This document shows positions 24,380 to 37,240 of a stretch of 64,000 nt of DNA, in pieces. A program made the position numbers and the translations under genes. The first letter of the stretch is position 1. Each line of letters begins with the position of its first letter. The notes under the pieces were generated by a model. That model did not search any database, was not told where the DNA came from, and worked only from the letters and a program-made list of their open reading frames with translations. This stretch comes from Lepeophtheirus salmonis (Eukaryota; Arthropoda; Copepoda; Siphonostomatoida; Caligidae), in assembly GCF_016086655.4 (NCBI RefSeq), contig NC_052134.2, positions 3,348,001 to 3,412,000 of the forward strand, written 5' to 3'.

Positions 24380-24882
24380 TAAGACATTAAGAGGCTAATA
24401 GAAACCCAAGGAATCAGTCGCTAGAAAGTCTCGGCAATGTTTTGTGCCTCTCCAGTTCTGATGGAAGAGTTGTTCACCCATCTTCATTTGGAAAAACAAG
24501 AAAGTCACCTCTGAAGTCTATATCGCACTGCTACGGAAACACGTAGTTCCTTGGATCAAGAAGGAATACAAGGGGATTCGAATAGTGTTCCAACAATATG
24601 GAGATCCCTGTTACACGCCCCAAAATATTTCTAGAACTTAACCTTGAGTCTTTGGCCCAAGAACATGCGGCCTCCCAGCTCCCACGATCTTAATCCTTTG
24701 GATTATTCTACCTAGGGAAAGGTCAAAGAGATTGTCGTTACAAGCATAAAGGGTTTTTGATATATTTGGAGTCTGCCATCAAGTCTGTATGGGCTAACTA
24801 CATCTATAAGTTGTGTGCAGCCTTCAGGAAGAGAGTGGAGGCCATCGTTGAGGCTGGGAGAGGACATATTGAATAATAAATG
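24380..24882 (+). pseudogene. Decayed mariner-type (DD37D) transposase
   Basis: A helix-turn-helix remnant (IKRLIETQGIS) is followed, after a deletion, by KVTSEVYIALLRKHVVPWIKK, then IRIVFQQYGDPCYT, where the second catalytic Asp (normally QQDG-P-HT) is Tyr. PSSHDLNPLDYST then keeps the third Asp, and the end AAFRKRVEAIVEAGRGHIE is the usual C-terminus of this group. Several frameshifts and stops separate the blocks. Inverted repeats were not identified. Inactive. Confidence 0.8.
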
Positions 24883-25722
24883 TCTATTTCAGCTATAATT
24901 CACGGGATATAAACTTAATTTTATTCTGACTGTCTTCACGAACTAGTCTTTAATAAAGTTTGAAAAACAATCTTTAGTGTAAGCTTGAATATACCGCAAG
25001 GAGTATTTAAAGTTGGAAACCATTGATATTTATTTTTTTATTAGCAGTGTGAACAATGTTTTTCAAGCGGTTATCATTATTTTTATTCGGGAGAAGAGAA
25101 TATCTCAGTCTACATGGGAGTGTGATCTTACACATAGAATTTGATGGGGATTCATTTTCTATATTAATAAAACAAAGGGACACCTTATAACTCCAAGAAA
25201 TTTAGTTATTTATATATTAAAAGAGATGGGAAAAGTTTGTAGACCCTAGAGAGAGTCCAACAGTTAGGAAAAAATACTTCAAGGTTTTTCTTTTTATTTA
25301 TTGTGAAAGGAAAGGTAGAGAACATATTAATTATGCATGTAATAAGGATCCCTAGATATGTTGTAATGAAATGACGTCGTATCTGCTTTTCCAAGATTTG
25401 ATATGTATAAATTTAATTACTTTTATGATGTGATAGTATACCTTAAAAGGATAGGAAAAGTACACGATAAAAGCTTTTTTTTATTGCTATTACTTCATTG
25501 TTTTACCTTTTAAAAGATTATGTATTTCGGTTTTTTTAAGTAGCTCATTGTGAGCTATTTTCTCATAAATAAAAAAGGGTTAAATTAAAGTTCAAGTAGT
25601 AGTTGCTCTTGACTTCTTATTGTTAGTGAATTTTAAAAATAAATTTGAGCTATTTACAAAACATATAATGATGAAGGATGTATTCATGGGAAGGATCTAA
25701 CAAACTGTCCTAAATCGATATA

Positions 25723-26617
25723 AAGGGAGCGGGGATCAAATTGTCGCCAAAATATTTTTCTACAAAAAACAACACAAAATATACATTTTTTTAACTTTTT
25801 TATTGAAAATCAAAACTATGACGAGCATATAGGTATATAGAGTAGCCATTCATTCGATATAATCGCCGTTGACATCAATAACGGCCTCAATGAGGTCTCT
25901 GAACCGTCCGCTGGCTCTTCTGACCATCTCATTGTCCATGTTGCCGAATATCTCCTTGTTGGAGTCCATTAGGCTGCCCTTGGTGCTATGGGGATGTCTG
26001 TTGGCATGTCTCTCGACATAGTGCCAGACAAAATAGTCCAAAGGATTAAGGTCGGGAGAGTTAGGAGACCACAAATCCTTGGTTACGACGCCATAACAGT
26101 TCTTGGTTAACCACTGCATGGAGATGTTGGACATATGGCAGGGTGCTGAGTCCTGTTTCCACACCCAAGGCCTGTCTCCGGCCTTCATGGACCTGGTAGG
26201 GTCATCCTCAACCATCTTCTTCACCTTGTCGACAAAGTCGGTGTCCCTGACCTTCCTGTCGGCGCCCTCCTCCTTGGGTGCCCTCTTTATGGTGGCATCA
26301 ACATCCCAGGTGTCCTCTAGATTCTTACGGATATACTGAACAGTCCGTAAATTCACTCCTAAGGTTGAAGCAATCGTTGAATTGGAGATTTCACCTCCAT
26401 TATTAACCAATGCCATGACTACGGCGGACCTCGAAAGCTCCTCGTTCCACTTATAGCTCTTTATCTCCTCATATGATGACGGCATGATGCTAAGTGAACT
26501 ATGTATCGTCAGCTGATAAGAATAACTTTCCTATTTTGTAACCAGTTTTTTATTTGATAATGTTGTCTTCAAGTTATCAAGGTTTAAAGTAGGCGACAAT
26601 TTGATCCCCGCTCCCTG
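25723..26617 (-). mobile_element. Internally deleted mariner (DD37D) element with intact ends
   Basis: The 895-bp element is bounded by TA dinucleotides (25721-25722 and 26618-26619). A 25-base inverted repeat, agggagcggggatcaaattg followed by tcgcc, is perfectly matched between 25724-25748 and 26592-26616. It contains the deletion-derivative transposase at 25850-26485 and is probably non-autonomous but recognisable by a full-length relative. Confidence 0.93.
25850..26485 (-). CDS. Truncated-core mariner transposase, 211 residues, open frame
   Basis: Residues 15-60 form the N-terminal helix-turn-helix (VVMALVNNGGEISNSTIAS, then LGVNLRTVQYIRKNL). DDPTRSM at 94-100 is the normal lead into the linker. 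The text then jumps to AGDRPWVWKQDSAPCH, where the second catalytic Asp is D112, and SPDLNPLDYFVW with the third Asp D150, 37 residues apart (DD37D). The C-terminus ends RFRDLIEAVIDVNGDYIE. About 150-200 residues present in full-length relatives, including the first catalytic Asp, are missing, yet the frame stays open across the join. The product would keep DNA binding but not catalysis and could compete with active transposase; that effect is inference. Confidence 0.85.
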   Translation of the reverse strand: MPSSYEEIKSYKWNEELSRSAVVMALVNNGGEISNSTIASTLGVNLRTVQYIRKNLEDTWDVDATIKRAPKEEGADRKVRDTDFVDKVKKMVEDDPTRSMKAGDRPWVWKQDSAPCHMSNISMQWLTKNCYGVVTKDLWSPNSPDLNPLDYFVWHYVERHANRHPHSTKGSLMDSNKEIFGNMDNEMVRRASGRFRDLIEAVIDVNGDYIE

Positions 26618-26947
26618 TATGTATATTGATCCTCTAAGTGTTAATATGTATATATGAATGAATAAAACAGAGTCATTTCTTTTGAAGGCCTGTTTGAATT
26701 CAAGTTTTTTTGCTTGACTTATAAGTCATGAAGTCATTTGTTACTGCATATAAAGTTAAACAAATCCCGGATAGCTTTAAAAATGAACATGCATATGGTA
26801 TCACTGTTTTTTTAATAATGAAATTGCGTTTTACAAATAATTAAACTTGAACTTAAAAAGGCCCAAACACCAAGAATGAGAAATGCCCAGTCCAATATAT
26901 TCAGTTATTATACATATGTATTAGCAAGAGAAAGAATTACATCAATA

Positions 26948-27596
26948 CACAATTCAAGGAACTTATGATTCCATGATTTTATTTGGCCATATGGATGTTC
27001 AGTAAGTCTGAAGGAAGAAAGGAGAAGCAAACAAGCCGAAGAACACTGTCCCCACCATAAATCATGGCCTTGGTAGCATAATTATATGGGAATGCTTCTC
27101 TTCCAGAGGCACAGGTAACCTGGTCAAGGTTCATGGAATCATGAAGAAGGAGGATTACATCAAGATCCTTGGTGAAAACATGAAGGAGTCTTCTGAGAAA
27201 CTCCTGCTTTGTCACAACTGGACGTACCAGGCAGTTAATGATCCAAAACACAATACTAAGGTACTGAAGAAATGGTTCAAGGATAACAATATCAACATTC
27301 TAGAATGGCCGAGTCAAAGTCCAGACTTGACTCCTATAGACAACTTGTGGTGTAAGAAAAACCCCGAACCTAGCCCAACTTGAGGCCTTTGTAAGGAAGA
27401 GTGAGTCAACATTCCACTGGGCCCATGCAGGAAGCTTGTGAAATTATACAAAAATCGTCTAGAAGCTGTGATAAAAAACAAAGGCTATACCATTGACTAT
27501 TAAAACAAATGCGGGGATCGGGTATTAATAATGATGAACAAAGTATTTTTTAGTTATTCATCAATAAAATACCGATAAAAAGTTCCTTGAGTTGTG
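26948..27596 (+). mobile_element. Tc1-type (DD34E) element with intact ends, 5' half deleted
   Basis: The 649-bp element has inverted ends cacaaYtcaaggaactt (one mismatch) and TA on both sides (26946-26947, 27597-27598). The left end joins almost directly to the middle of the transposase (ILFGHMDV), so the DNA-binding half and first catalytic Asp are gone. 27135-27383 reads GIMKKEDYIKILGENM, LLLCHNW, QAVNDPKHNTKVLKKWFKD and ILEWPSQSPDLTPIDNLW. The second catalytic Asp (QxDNDPKH) is Val here and the final Glu (PIENLW) is Asp. The frame ends in stops and shifts after 27383; relics of the C-terminus continue to about 27500 (KNRLEAVIKNKGYTIDY). Confidence 0.9.
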
Positions 27597-27866
27597 TATA
27601 GTTGTCATTCATTCCCTTTTTGATCACTTATAACTGATAAAAAAACTTGAAAAAAAATGCATTAGTACAATCACAAAAATTAACATGGGTATGAATAATT
27701 TTGAGGACAAGCGTAGGAACATGGTTCTTCATAAGGTTTAAAATTATTATTTTACGTGATAATTAATCAGACACAATTATATTTAGAAAACAGTGAAAAA
27801 TAAAAGTTCCAGATTACATTATTGATTTTATTTTTATAATTTACTTATTCCATGTAACTGCCATTG

Positions 27867-28650
27867 TTAGCCAATACATACGATAAACAAGAGGCGAAGG
27901 AGTTGCATGCTGAACGGATGTATTTTTCCAGAAATTCCACCCACATTTTTGATGATATTACTCTGAGATATCAAATTCTGATAGGAATTCACCTTAACTT
28001 TTGACTCTAGATAACCTTGTACAAAATAATCAAGTGGATTGAGATCTGGAATAAAAAAAAATTATCGAATTTTCGACCAGTATGAATTGGAGCTCTATTT
28101 TGCTGGGAAACGGTTTTCTGATTATCTGATGAGTGTTCCATAAACCAAGAAAGGACAACATTCTACCAAAATTTTGGGATGTAGTCTTCCAAATTCATTT
28201 GAAAATCTTTAAGTAGAAAAACCAAATGAAGCTATCATATGAGCTTTGAACTCCTGTTCAGAGCATCAAAGATGAGTTTTTGACTCGATACGGTATCACT
28301 TTTTTGTTCATGGGGATTTGTTGTAAATTCGATCATTTTGAATGGTAAATTTTTGATCAATATAAATTTTTTTTATCGTCGCTAAAGACAATGCACAGTT
28401 TCTGCGTACAAATTTTTCAAAAATTTCTCAGATATCTCCATTCTTATGCTCCTATAGCTTCTGTGAGTTTCTGAACGGAATGTAGCTTAGAAGGTTTTAC
28501 CTTCAAGTAACTCTGGACGAATCTATTCATAGTTTACTGCAAAATTTCGATTTCTGACGTTATTTTGGACATTGATCGTTTATGGTTTTGATAAATTCTT
28601 AATCAGGTCTTTTCGATGCACCTCTGGATCCTTGCTGAACTTTGACAGGC
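27867..28650 (-). pseudogene. Decayed mariner-type transposase
   Basis: 27867-28053 on the minus strand reads IPDLNPLDYFVQGYLESKV, then SYQNLISQSNIIKN, ending in a frame that has lost the usual C-terminal motif. IPDLNPLDYFVQG corresponds to the third-Asp block of DD37D mariners. Sequence up to about 28650 shows further broken pieces in several frames. No inverted repeats were found. Confidence 0.65.
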
Positions 28651-28699
28651 CATTTCTTGGCTTGTCATCATAGCTCCTAGTCTTACAAAGCTTCTAGAC

Positions 28700-29689
28700 T
28701 GTATATTCAATGGTTGTTATTTATTCATGTGATTGTCAAATCAGTTCCAAAATCTCTCCACATCTGACGTTATTATCAAATAAACAATGCCGTATTTTGA
28801 AGGATGAGAAAAGTTAATGTTTGCTTTACACATGTTGTAAATCATTTTTGTAATTAATAATTTGTGACATTTTATTTGTAGGATTAACAAAGCTTCGCAA
28901 ACAACTTGATAGTTAAAACTCCCGTTACCTTGTAAATGCGCATAGGATAATATCTTAATATCCATAATCCATAATTAACGGAGCCCTACTACTATAATTC
29001 ACTTTTTACAAATTTGTGCATGGAGGATTATTGATTATAATCAAAGGTCTAAATGAAGGTCGTTTCATTATCATAATTTCCATCTTCAATGGTTCCTAAC
29101 GTATGATTATTTTTTCTATATCATAACACTTGTAAAAATGCATGATATTTTATTTAAAAGAAAGTTAAATGAACTTTGTTAAATGCTGTTCAAATACTTA
29201 TCTGAATTTGTTGTTTATTAAACATCTCTACCTTTCTCCCTTCAAAAATAGAATAAAAATAGGTCCATAATAATCAATGAGTAGTCAGTCAGTTGGAACT
29301 AACTATGGAATTATTCTCTTCATTTATTTTTAAAGAATTGTTCAGAGAATTAACTATGTCCATCAAATTCTAATTCGACCAATGAAAGTTTAGAACCCTA
29401 ATAATACGCATGACTTGTAGAAAAATAGACAGTTGAAAGCGAAATACAGTTTAAATTTTGATGTTAGTCACAGTGTTACGTCATTGACATATAAATTTAC
29501 ACTGTATTTAGTTATGAGCTCTCCATTTTTCCAAATTTTTGTTTTACATTATTGATATTCAGAACGTTGATTTTTTAAATTTTAAAGAGCTCATGTTAAG
29601 CTGGGTAAAATGACCAAAAGTGAATGATTAATAATTCCGTAGTGGGCAAGAATTTGCTAAAGATAGGTTCTCTGATGTGTAGAATAAAT
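28700..29689. other. Non-coding AT-rich spacer
   Basis: Short open frames only; nothing recognised. Confidence 0.3.
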
Positions 29690-30020
29690 CCTAAGCATTT
29701 AAAAAAAACAAAAACAACAGAAAATCAACATGGCAATCTTTAATAATGTTTGGAAGGAGATCAGCTTAGCTTTAAATACGTGCAATGAGACTAGCTACAA
29801 GGAGTTATGAAAAGAAGTAAATTCAACTCCGTACTTAGCAAGGACACGTGCAGGAATACTCCGATATCAATCCTCAATTCTACTACGAGTCAAAGAAAGA
29901 TACACTCCACAAAAATTCTCCGTCTATCATGAGCACACTCACTTTATACTTCCATGTTCTCTCTTTTTAAGAATTAAAGAACAGTGATAGGAGCTTTTTA
30001 ATAGAAAAAAAAAACCTAAT
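29690..30020 (+). repeat. Dispersed repeat family B copy
   Basis: Aligns block by block with 37900-38250: ttggaaggagatcagcttagct versus ttgaaggagagtagcttagct, caacaag/ctacaag, gcaggaat, gagcacac, atgttctctc, and a purine-rich end. Non-coding. Confidence 0.65.
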
Positions 30021-30469
30021 CAGGCTGCCAACTAAAAATAAAGATAGAGATACTTTTTTTACTCCAATGTGTATTTGATCAATTCAAGTTGTAAATCCAC
30101 GCATCTATCAAGATATAATGAGTAAAAGTTGTAGATAACATTTAGATAATTGAAAAATCTATTATAGATATCCTTAAGAAAAATGGACTTTCTGTTCTGG
30201 GATTATTTTTGTCAATTCCTTCGAGGGTGACATGATTGAAGTACATTTATAGGGATGATTAATTAAATGATGTCACTTGTTAGATGTTGTGTTAAACAAC
30301 AAATACAAATGTAATATGCGTGTACTGTATATGTACAATATTGTACATACAGGATGTGACCTCTATTTAACAACCAACGCGATTTTAGGAGAAAAAAAAC
30401 AGATGGACTTTCTCTTAAATTAATCACCCGATTTTAATAAACACTAATGGTGAATGAAAGGTGAATCCT

Positions 30470-31130
30470 TTTTTTTATTACTCATTTTTCCCCTTTGGTG
30501 TCAATAACGGCCTCCACTCTACCTCGGAAGCGGAGAAGGTCTTGATGATAGTATTCTTTGGCAGATTCCGGAACTTTCGCCCAATCCTAGCCTCAGAATT
30601 TGTATTTCAGGAGGATCGTTGTGTGTTGTTTAACTGCCCCCGCACAAATAAGTCCATAAGGGTGAGATTTGATGAGCTTGGAGGACAAAGACTGAGTCCA
30701 ACAACGTCAAAAAATATAATATGACAATCAAGTCAACGTTTTATTTGCAGTGTGGCATAGAGACGGGTCATAATAATCTCCAAACTCTTCCATTTCCTTC
30801 CTGACTCTCAAGAGAAAGCACATGTCTATGTTTAAGAACCAATCTCAATATTGTATCGTCCAGTACAGATCGCAACAAGAACCCTCTGCCTTTTCCCAAG
30901 ATTGCGGAATAAATAGTTGTTTGATCGATGCCATTTTTTTAAACTGACGCCAAACACTTCTAGCAAGCCCCCAAAACAACTAACAATTTCCCTTCTGCTA
31001 ATGCACAGCTTCCAGAGGCACTCAAAGTGTGTTGTTAAACAACACCCGGACGCTACACTCGTATGTGGCCCCTTGTATAACTACTCTCCGTCCTTCATGA
31101 ATGCACACACATCCGTGGTTATACCTTTTC
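30470..31130 (-). pseudogene. Decayed IS630/mariner-like transposase
   Basis: On the minus strand, pieces in order include WRQFKKMASIKQLF (possible N-terminal DNA-binding part), KEMEEFGDYYDPSLCHTANKT, LIKSHPYGLICAGAVKQ and, near the left end, LLRFRGRVEAVIDTKGEK, which has the form of a mariner C-terminus. The middle holds multiple stops. Classification is tentative because no catalytic Asp could be placed with confidence. Confidence 0.5.
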
Positions 31131-31149
31131 TCTATATGTTATCTCTTTA

Positions 31150-32609
31150 AACAACTAAAAATGCTTAGAATTTACAATTTTACTGATAATTACCTATTTA
31201 GAAGTATGTTTTGTAACTGAACAAATGCCAAAAGTAGCAGTAAGAACAGATGTGCCACCTCTCTCTCTCTCTGTAGCAACAAATGCTCCCTCCAAAATTA
31301 ACTACAAGGGAAAGGGAGGCTGCTAGTAGGGAAGCTGACCGGATCTGAGCAGCTCACCAAATGATGTGTGCTTCACTTTCAAAAAGGCTTCAGTTCCTAG
31401 TGCGCCTGTGTTTGACCATGTCAATCAACAAATCACAGTGGTAAAAACTCAAGAAGACTGCTTGCTCAAGATTGGGAAATATAAAAAACCGTTTCATATT
31501 GTGACAACCACATGGTAAGTGCAAGCTGTGCCGGGTTTGTAAGTGCAAAGATGTATAACATAAGACCAAGAATATTGTTTATATGAAACGTCTTGAATAG
31601 TTTGCAACCAACTAATAATAATAAGGTAAATATACTTAAAAATACAAACAGTTAACTAATTATGGTCTCGAATTTAACCCAGCCAACGGTGTGTAACTTC
31701 TATAAGTACATTATATGTGATAATAGTTATGAATCATTATGAACTGTTCAAATCCCTTAAGAGAAATAATATTATATTGTCCAGTATTTAATCTTTACCT
31801 TTCTATGAGGAAGATGTTTCATGACAATAGTGAGTAATGTAAAAAGTTATTCTGTTTACCTTGTATTTTGTTGGCGTTGTAAATGTATGCACTATTATCC
31901 TTCTGATTGTTAAGTGGTTCAATTTAAATTGGCTCTTAATTAGCCTTTTTTGAGGGGTGAGGTGGAGCACCATCTTGTGTCAAACCACATTCTTCTCTTC
32001 CTTTAGGAGGGGGGCGGTATTCTTTTCTTGCGTACTAGAACCTAGAGACTTATGTATTTCCTACGTTATTCGATAAAATAGTTCAAATGAACTCTCTTTT
32101 CTTTGATTTTCCGAAAGTTTGGTATGCAGATGAGGTTTGTAAAGTTTGTCTGTCTCAAGAATGTGTGATTGGATAAATCTTTGCAGTCAATCTTTTAACA
32201 AGTTTCCTTATGTATTGTTTTTGTCTCGTCAAAGATTTTACAATCATCAGTTTTGTAACTTTGATAAAAAAATTCCTCCCTTGACCATCTTGATTAACAA
32301 GACTTTGCTTGAAAGGTATCTTTAAACTGGGGTCTATCCGACGGGCGTTCCAAGGCCTGAATTTGGTTACATTGTGTAATTAACATCTTTATGTATGTAA
32401 CCAAATTACTTATATGTAAACAACGCTAGTAAAGGTAAGTTCTGCAAATGGAAGAAAAGGACACATTTGAGGACAATGCATTTTTCCTTTTTTCATTTCA
32501 TTTCTACAAACTATGTCCTAAAGTAAATGATTGTATATTACCATACATGTTAATCCAGTGTGTTTTTTCGCGGGGCTATTAATTTGTAATTGGTAATATA
32601 GAAAACAGA
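31150..32609. other. Non-coding AT-rich spacer
   Basis: A short (CT)n run lies at about 31258-31273. No genes recognised. Confidence 0.3.
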
Positions 32610-32770
32610 ATTTTCTTTTCCTTAGTAGTTGTCATTATTATTTAATTTCTGAGTAGTGAACATACTTTTCTAAATAGATTCAATTCAATATTTATTCTTT
32701 CTCTCCTCCAAAACATTCTTCAAATTGGTAGCGTTACCATGTTGATTTTCGGTTTCTTTTTTTTTAACAT
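32610..32770 (-). repeat. Dispersed repeat family B, internally deleted copy
   Basis: cctccaaaacattcttcaaa and tagcgttaccatgttgattt match 40605-40650 in the same orientation, and attatttaatttctgagtag matches 40325-40345; the middle of the element is missing here. Confidence 0.6.
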
Positions 32771-35700
32771 ACCCATTCAACACTAAATTTTCATCATTGC
32801 ATATTACTACGTTTGTTTCTTTGTTTATCATAATTTTTGATTGAGTGCGTTCAAAATTACGTGGTCATCATTATCAATTATTATGTGTTGTAAAATTGGG
32901 AGATATTTCCACATAGGAATATCCAGGAAGAATTTGAATCTAGTATATTTTTACAGATTTTTACGACTCAACATCAGAACTATGCATACATAAGAAGATA
33001 AGAAAGCCTGTCCTCATGAGTCAACATATTTAATTCTTCCGCCTAATGGCATATCAGAGTCAACACTCGGAAGAAGGATTGAATATTTGTACTTGTCGTT
33101 TGCTTAGCTCGGCATCTAACAATTCTTCGTGGTAGGGCATGGCATGGCATATAACTCCCAATGATAATATAAGTGGTAAAAATAAATCCTTTAATTTTGA
33201 TGGATTTTTTTCCATTAATGTTAATCTTCTTGGTAATATAAATTCGTTACATACAGGGCCTGAATTTTTTGTTGGCTCCCAGTTGACACAAAAATAGAAA
33301 GGTCCTTTGAGATGGACCTTTTCACTTACTTTATATTTGAATATGAAATTTTGTCTATCAGCCAGACAGCCAATATAGTAAATTAAACTGTTTTAATTTA
33401 AAAGCTATAAAAATGGATAGATTTACATGGTTTATCTTTAGTAAATTACTACGCTTCTTTATTGATTCTCCCTCTCCTTTTTAAAAATATAGGCCTTAGT
33501 TTGTATACCCACTTTTAAAGTGACCTCTCCTTTTCTCTAGTACTCTTTGGCCTAATAGACGGACGAGGGGATTAACAGCTATGGGTAGGAGTTGTTGCTG
33601 TTTATAGATAGTATTTTAAGGTATGTAATTGGGAATAATCTAATACTAAATTATTGATTACCTCAAAGATATTTCATATACAAATTATTCTCAATGTCTC
33701 ACAGATCAAACAAAAGTTTTAGGATCTCCCACTATTGGGGGGAAAAAAAGTCTAAGAAACAAATAAAACGAGAAACTTACATGTGTAATACATATTATGT
33801 ATGTATATTGTACATATTATGTCAAATTTTATTGAATGTATCAAAGATCAAGGAAAAGGCAAATAAAGTTTTTGAGGGCATGTGTATCTTTGATGTTGGT
33901 TTTCCTTCTTATTTGACTACATTTTTTTTTTTTTTTGTTAATGTGAAACTTTTTCATATATTATGCGAGAAGTTTCCCCATCTTCTTCTTCGTCCGTACA
34001 GAGGAGATGAGGAAGTCCCGAGTATGTTCAGGGCTGGAGTTACAAATTCTATGGAGTTTTAGCGTGCATAATTCTGAGCAGTGTTTTTTACTTTCATAAA
34101 GTAATATTCCGAATCTTTCATTCTTGAGGAGAAAACATTGTTAACATTTTTTTACTTTTAATGTATCACGTAACCTTGACTCCCAAAAAGAAGGAAAAAA
34201 GCTTTAAATTAAGTTGGTAATTAGTAAATTATGGGTCAATTCTTCACAACTATAGAATAATTATACAATAATTGTATGTCATTGTTCACAGTTAATAAGA
34301 TATTTGTCAAATTCAACAAATCAATATACAGTTTTAACACTGATGGTAGAAAAACAACCAGAAACATTGACAGCTGACAACAAAATACAATTTACATATT
34401 TGTGTTAGGTAAGTAAGGCCTTGTTGAGTGTCAGAACTGTGACATTTTTTAGTTTCTTTTTTTTATTATATATATATATACCAAAAGTGTTTGGAGGAAT
34501 TTACAAGTTCACTTTATGCTTGCTCCTAATATTGATAAATAAATAATATTTTGGTTTGAAATGGCTGTATTGAGGATTTGTTTGTGCTAAAACTGTATGT
34601 GCAAATAATCAGGGACGTTGGAATTCAAACAGAAGTGTAGAGGCATAAAACAGAGGCATATATTGATGACTCCATAATCACACAACTCTTCATTGTTACT
34701 GGCTGTTTTTCAAAAGAGATTTTTCCTTTGTTCGATAAATATGGAATATACTCCTTAACCAGTCAAAAAGTCTTTGGAAACTATTTTTTTAACATTTTCC
34801 CATGAATCAGTAAAGAGGAGTGTGAAAAATTTGATTTGGGCGTAATGAATCCAATGAAATTGGGAGTCTAAGACTGTGCCATGTACAATTTTTGTAGTTG
34901 AAATATTTTATTTTAACGAATTTATATGTGCAATAATACATTTCATATGGTTTATTGTATCTGGATATTTATCTAAGACTATGAGATTCCTCACTAGGTA
35001 TATATTTGAAACTTTTCATTAGAATATAAAAATACTTGAAAATAATCAGTGGTTAATCATTTTACCTCATTGCAAAACAATTAAATTTATTTCCGATAAG
35101 ATATTTTCACACCTTAACGATGTATATTTCGAGTTTTGTAGATAATTAGGATCAAAGGTAATTGGAAAATTGCTTAGCGGTTAGAAAGTTCGCTATTTTT
35201 TAAAGTCGACCAAATTATCATGCATGTGTTAAGGTGAACTCCCCCCCCCCAAAAAAAAACAACGAATCCTAGAAAACATATGATCATGTGAAAAGACACA
35301 AAAATTTAATTGTTACAAATCCCTCAAGATCAAAATTGAATTAAAACTTTCAATAGTCTGATTTCATGAATTAATTTATTGAGTATTCAAAGATTTAAAA
35401 ACTATTTATCTTTATGCTCATGTGTATTTTATTCTTGAAAAAATTTAATTTTATAAATAGCTGAATAAATAGAAAGTCCATAATTATTTATGTATATTTG
35501 TATGCCGTTAATAGTTACTTTATGAGTTTTAAATTCCAAACCGACTACATAATAAAGTCAAAAAAATTACTAACAAATTCAAAAAAAGTAATAAAATAAG
35601 TTTTTATTTTCTTATGGCTTCATTATAATAAGATTTTTTTCTTTTTTTAATTTGATCTCATTTTGAGGTACTTCTGGAACGCTAGAGCTTTGGCCGGATG

Positions 35701-37029
35701 GAGAGTAACGGTTTGTGATGGCACATAAAAAAAAATTTAGGAGATCAATACCAACAATCCGGTCAACTTTAAAAAATAGCAAACACTCATTGTGTCGGTA
35801 TATTGCTCTACTAGAAAGATGGACCTACAGCGTTTAATAGTTTAAAATTGTTAACTCATATATATATATATCAATATGGGGTTTCCCGGTATTTTTGTCA
35901 TTTATTTATTGTCTTTTTTAATATAGCACTCAATCCTTTCTATAAATAGTATTTTGTTTAAAATATTTTACTAACACCAAAGATATCTAATTTACAGATT
36001 GTTGTGCTATACATAATTATTCAGAAAACTTCAACTAATGGCTACCCTACATTGTTATAAAAGCAAAATTGTTATTATTAAATAAAAATGCTTATGTCTT
36101 TCAAAATGGCCAACTTCCAGAATGATCAATTGTCGAAAAAACGCTCTTTTCCTGAGAACAGTCTTGCCATACATTTATTAATATTCCATCCAACACACAA
36201 AACATTAATTAATTTGAATCTAAGGTTTTTACTTCTTGAGGAAAACTTGATATGGCGCCAAATTAGGGGAAAAACAAGAAAAAGATCAAATCTATCACCT
36301 GGAAGAGCCGAGTCGAAAGAAAATCTGATTCCTTTCTCTCTAAAAACACCATACAAGATCCAAAATTCCCCTAACATTTACACTTGGCCTTTCTTCTAAA
36401 AGTTGTGCTACACTTTCTCAAGTAATTACATTTTATCACTTGATAATTTGATTTTTAAATAAGAAAATAATACACTACTTTTTTGGCAATGATAACTACA
36501 CTAATAAATTTATTCATCCAAATCAGCTTCTAATTCAATACAATTGATTGCTTTTAAAAAAATATATATATATAGAAATGAACATTGTTTCATTCAAAAA
36601 TACATTTCTTATATTGATTATTGTCACGCGACAGTCAATATAAAGATACAAACTAAATGAACAGTATTGAAATGAAAGAAATAATTGAATTGAAGCAATC
36701 ATTTAATTTTTGTCTTACATACTTACTAGGGATGGAACGGTACGTTAAACTTACGTTTCGGTTGAAAGAGTGGTGCACCCTTCAGGGTACGCGTTTTGGA
36801 AAACTATAATATTAAAAAAGTTAAAAAAAAAAAATATATAATTAATGTAGTTTTTCAAGTTTTTTCGATATTTTATTCTTTTATTTTATTTTTTTCTGTA
36901 GAAATAAATTTTCCTAAATATACTTAATTTCTCTAAAAAACAAAGCTTTATATAAAATATTCCCGGTTAAATAATACTATTATTCATGAATTTATATATA
37001 TATATAGATTTGCAAAAAGATGAACTTGT
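32771..37029. other. Non-coding AT-rich region
   Basis: About 4.3 kb with only short unsupported frames (33694-34062, 36088-36399). TA microsatellites occur near 34467-34480 and 35860-35871, and a C10-A9 run near 35241-35259. Confidence 0.35.
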
Positions 37030-37240
37030 CCACATTTTCAGGATTTACGATTGGCAGTCACAATAGTGCCAGCTCTCGAAAAAATTAATTTGTTTGATTC
37101 ATATGTAGCTGCTGTAGTTGTGAAGTATCGTGAAGCTAACTTGGAAAAACTGGGAAATATATTTAAATTATCCCTCGAACAATCCCCTGGGTTCTCGTTA
37201 ACTGAAACGTATTTTATTTTTATAAAATAAATTATTTCTT
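37030..37240 (+). repeat. Dispersed repeat family E, copy 1
   Basis: tgtagttgtgaagtatcgtg, the following ctaacttgga, and gttctcgttaactg match 55660-55750 (tgtagttgtgaggtatcgta, ctatcttgga, atttcgttaattg) in order. Nearby tagggatggaacggtac at 36728 resembles hAT-type ends, but no matching opposite end was proven. Confidence 0.5.

Noticed and set aside
30461..30724. An 87-codon plus-strand frame
   Set aside because: It lies antisense to the decayed transposase on the minus strand and has no protein-like conservation.
33694..34062. A 122-codon plus-strand frame
   Set aside because: It is rich in Phe, Lys, Tyr and Cys from T- and A-rich DNA, contains a poly-T-derived Phe run, and has no recognisable motif.
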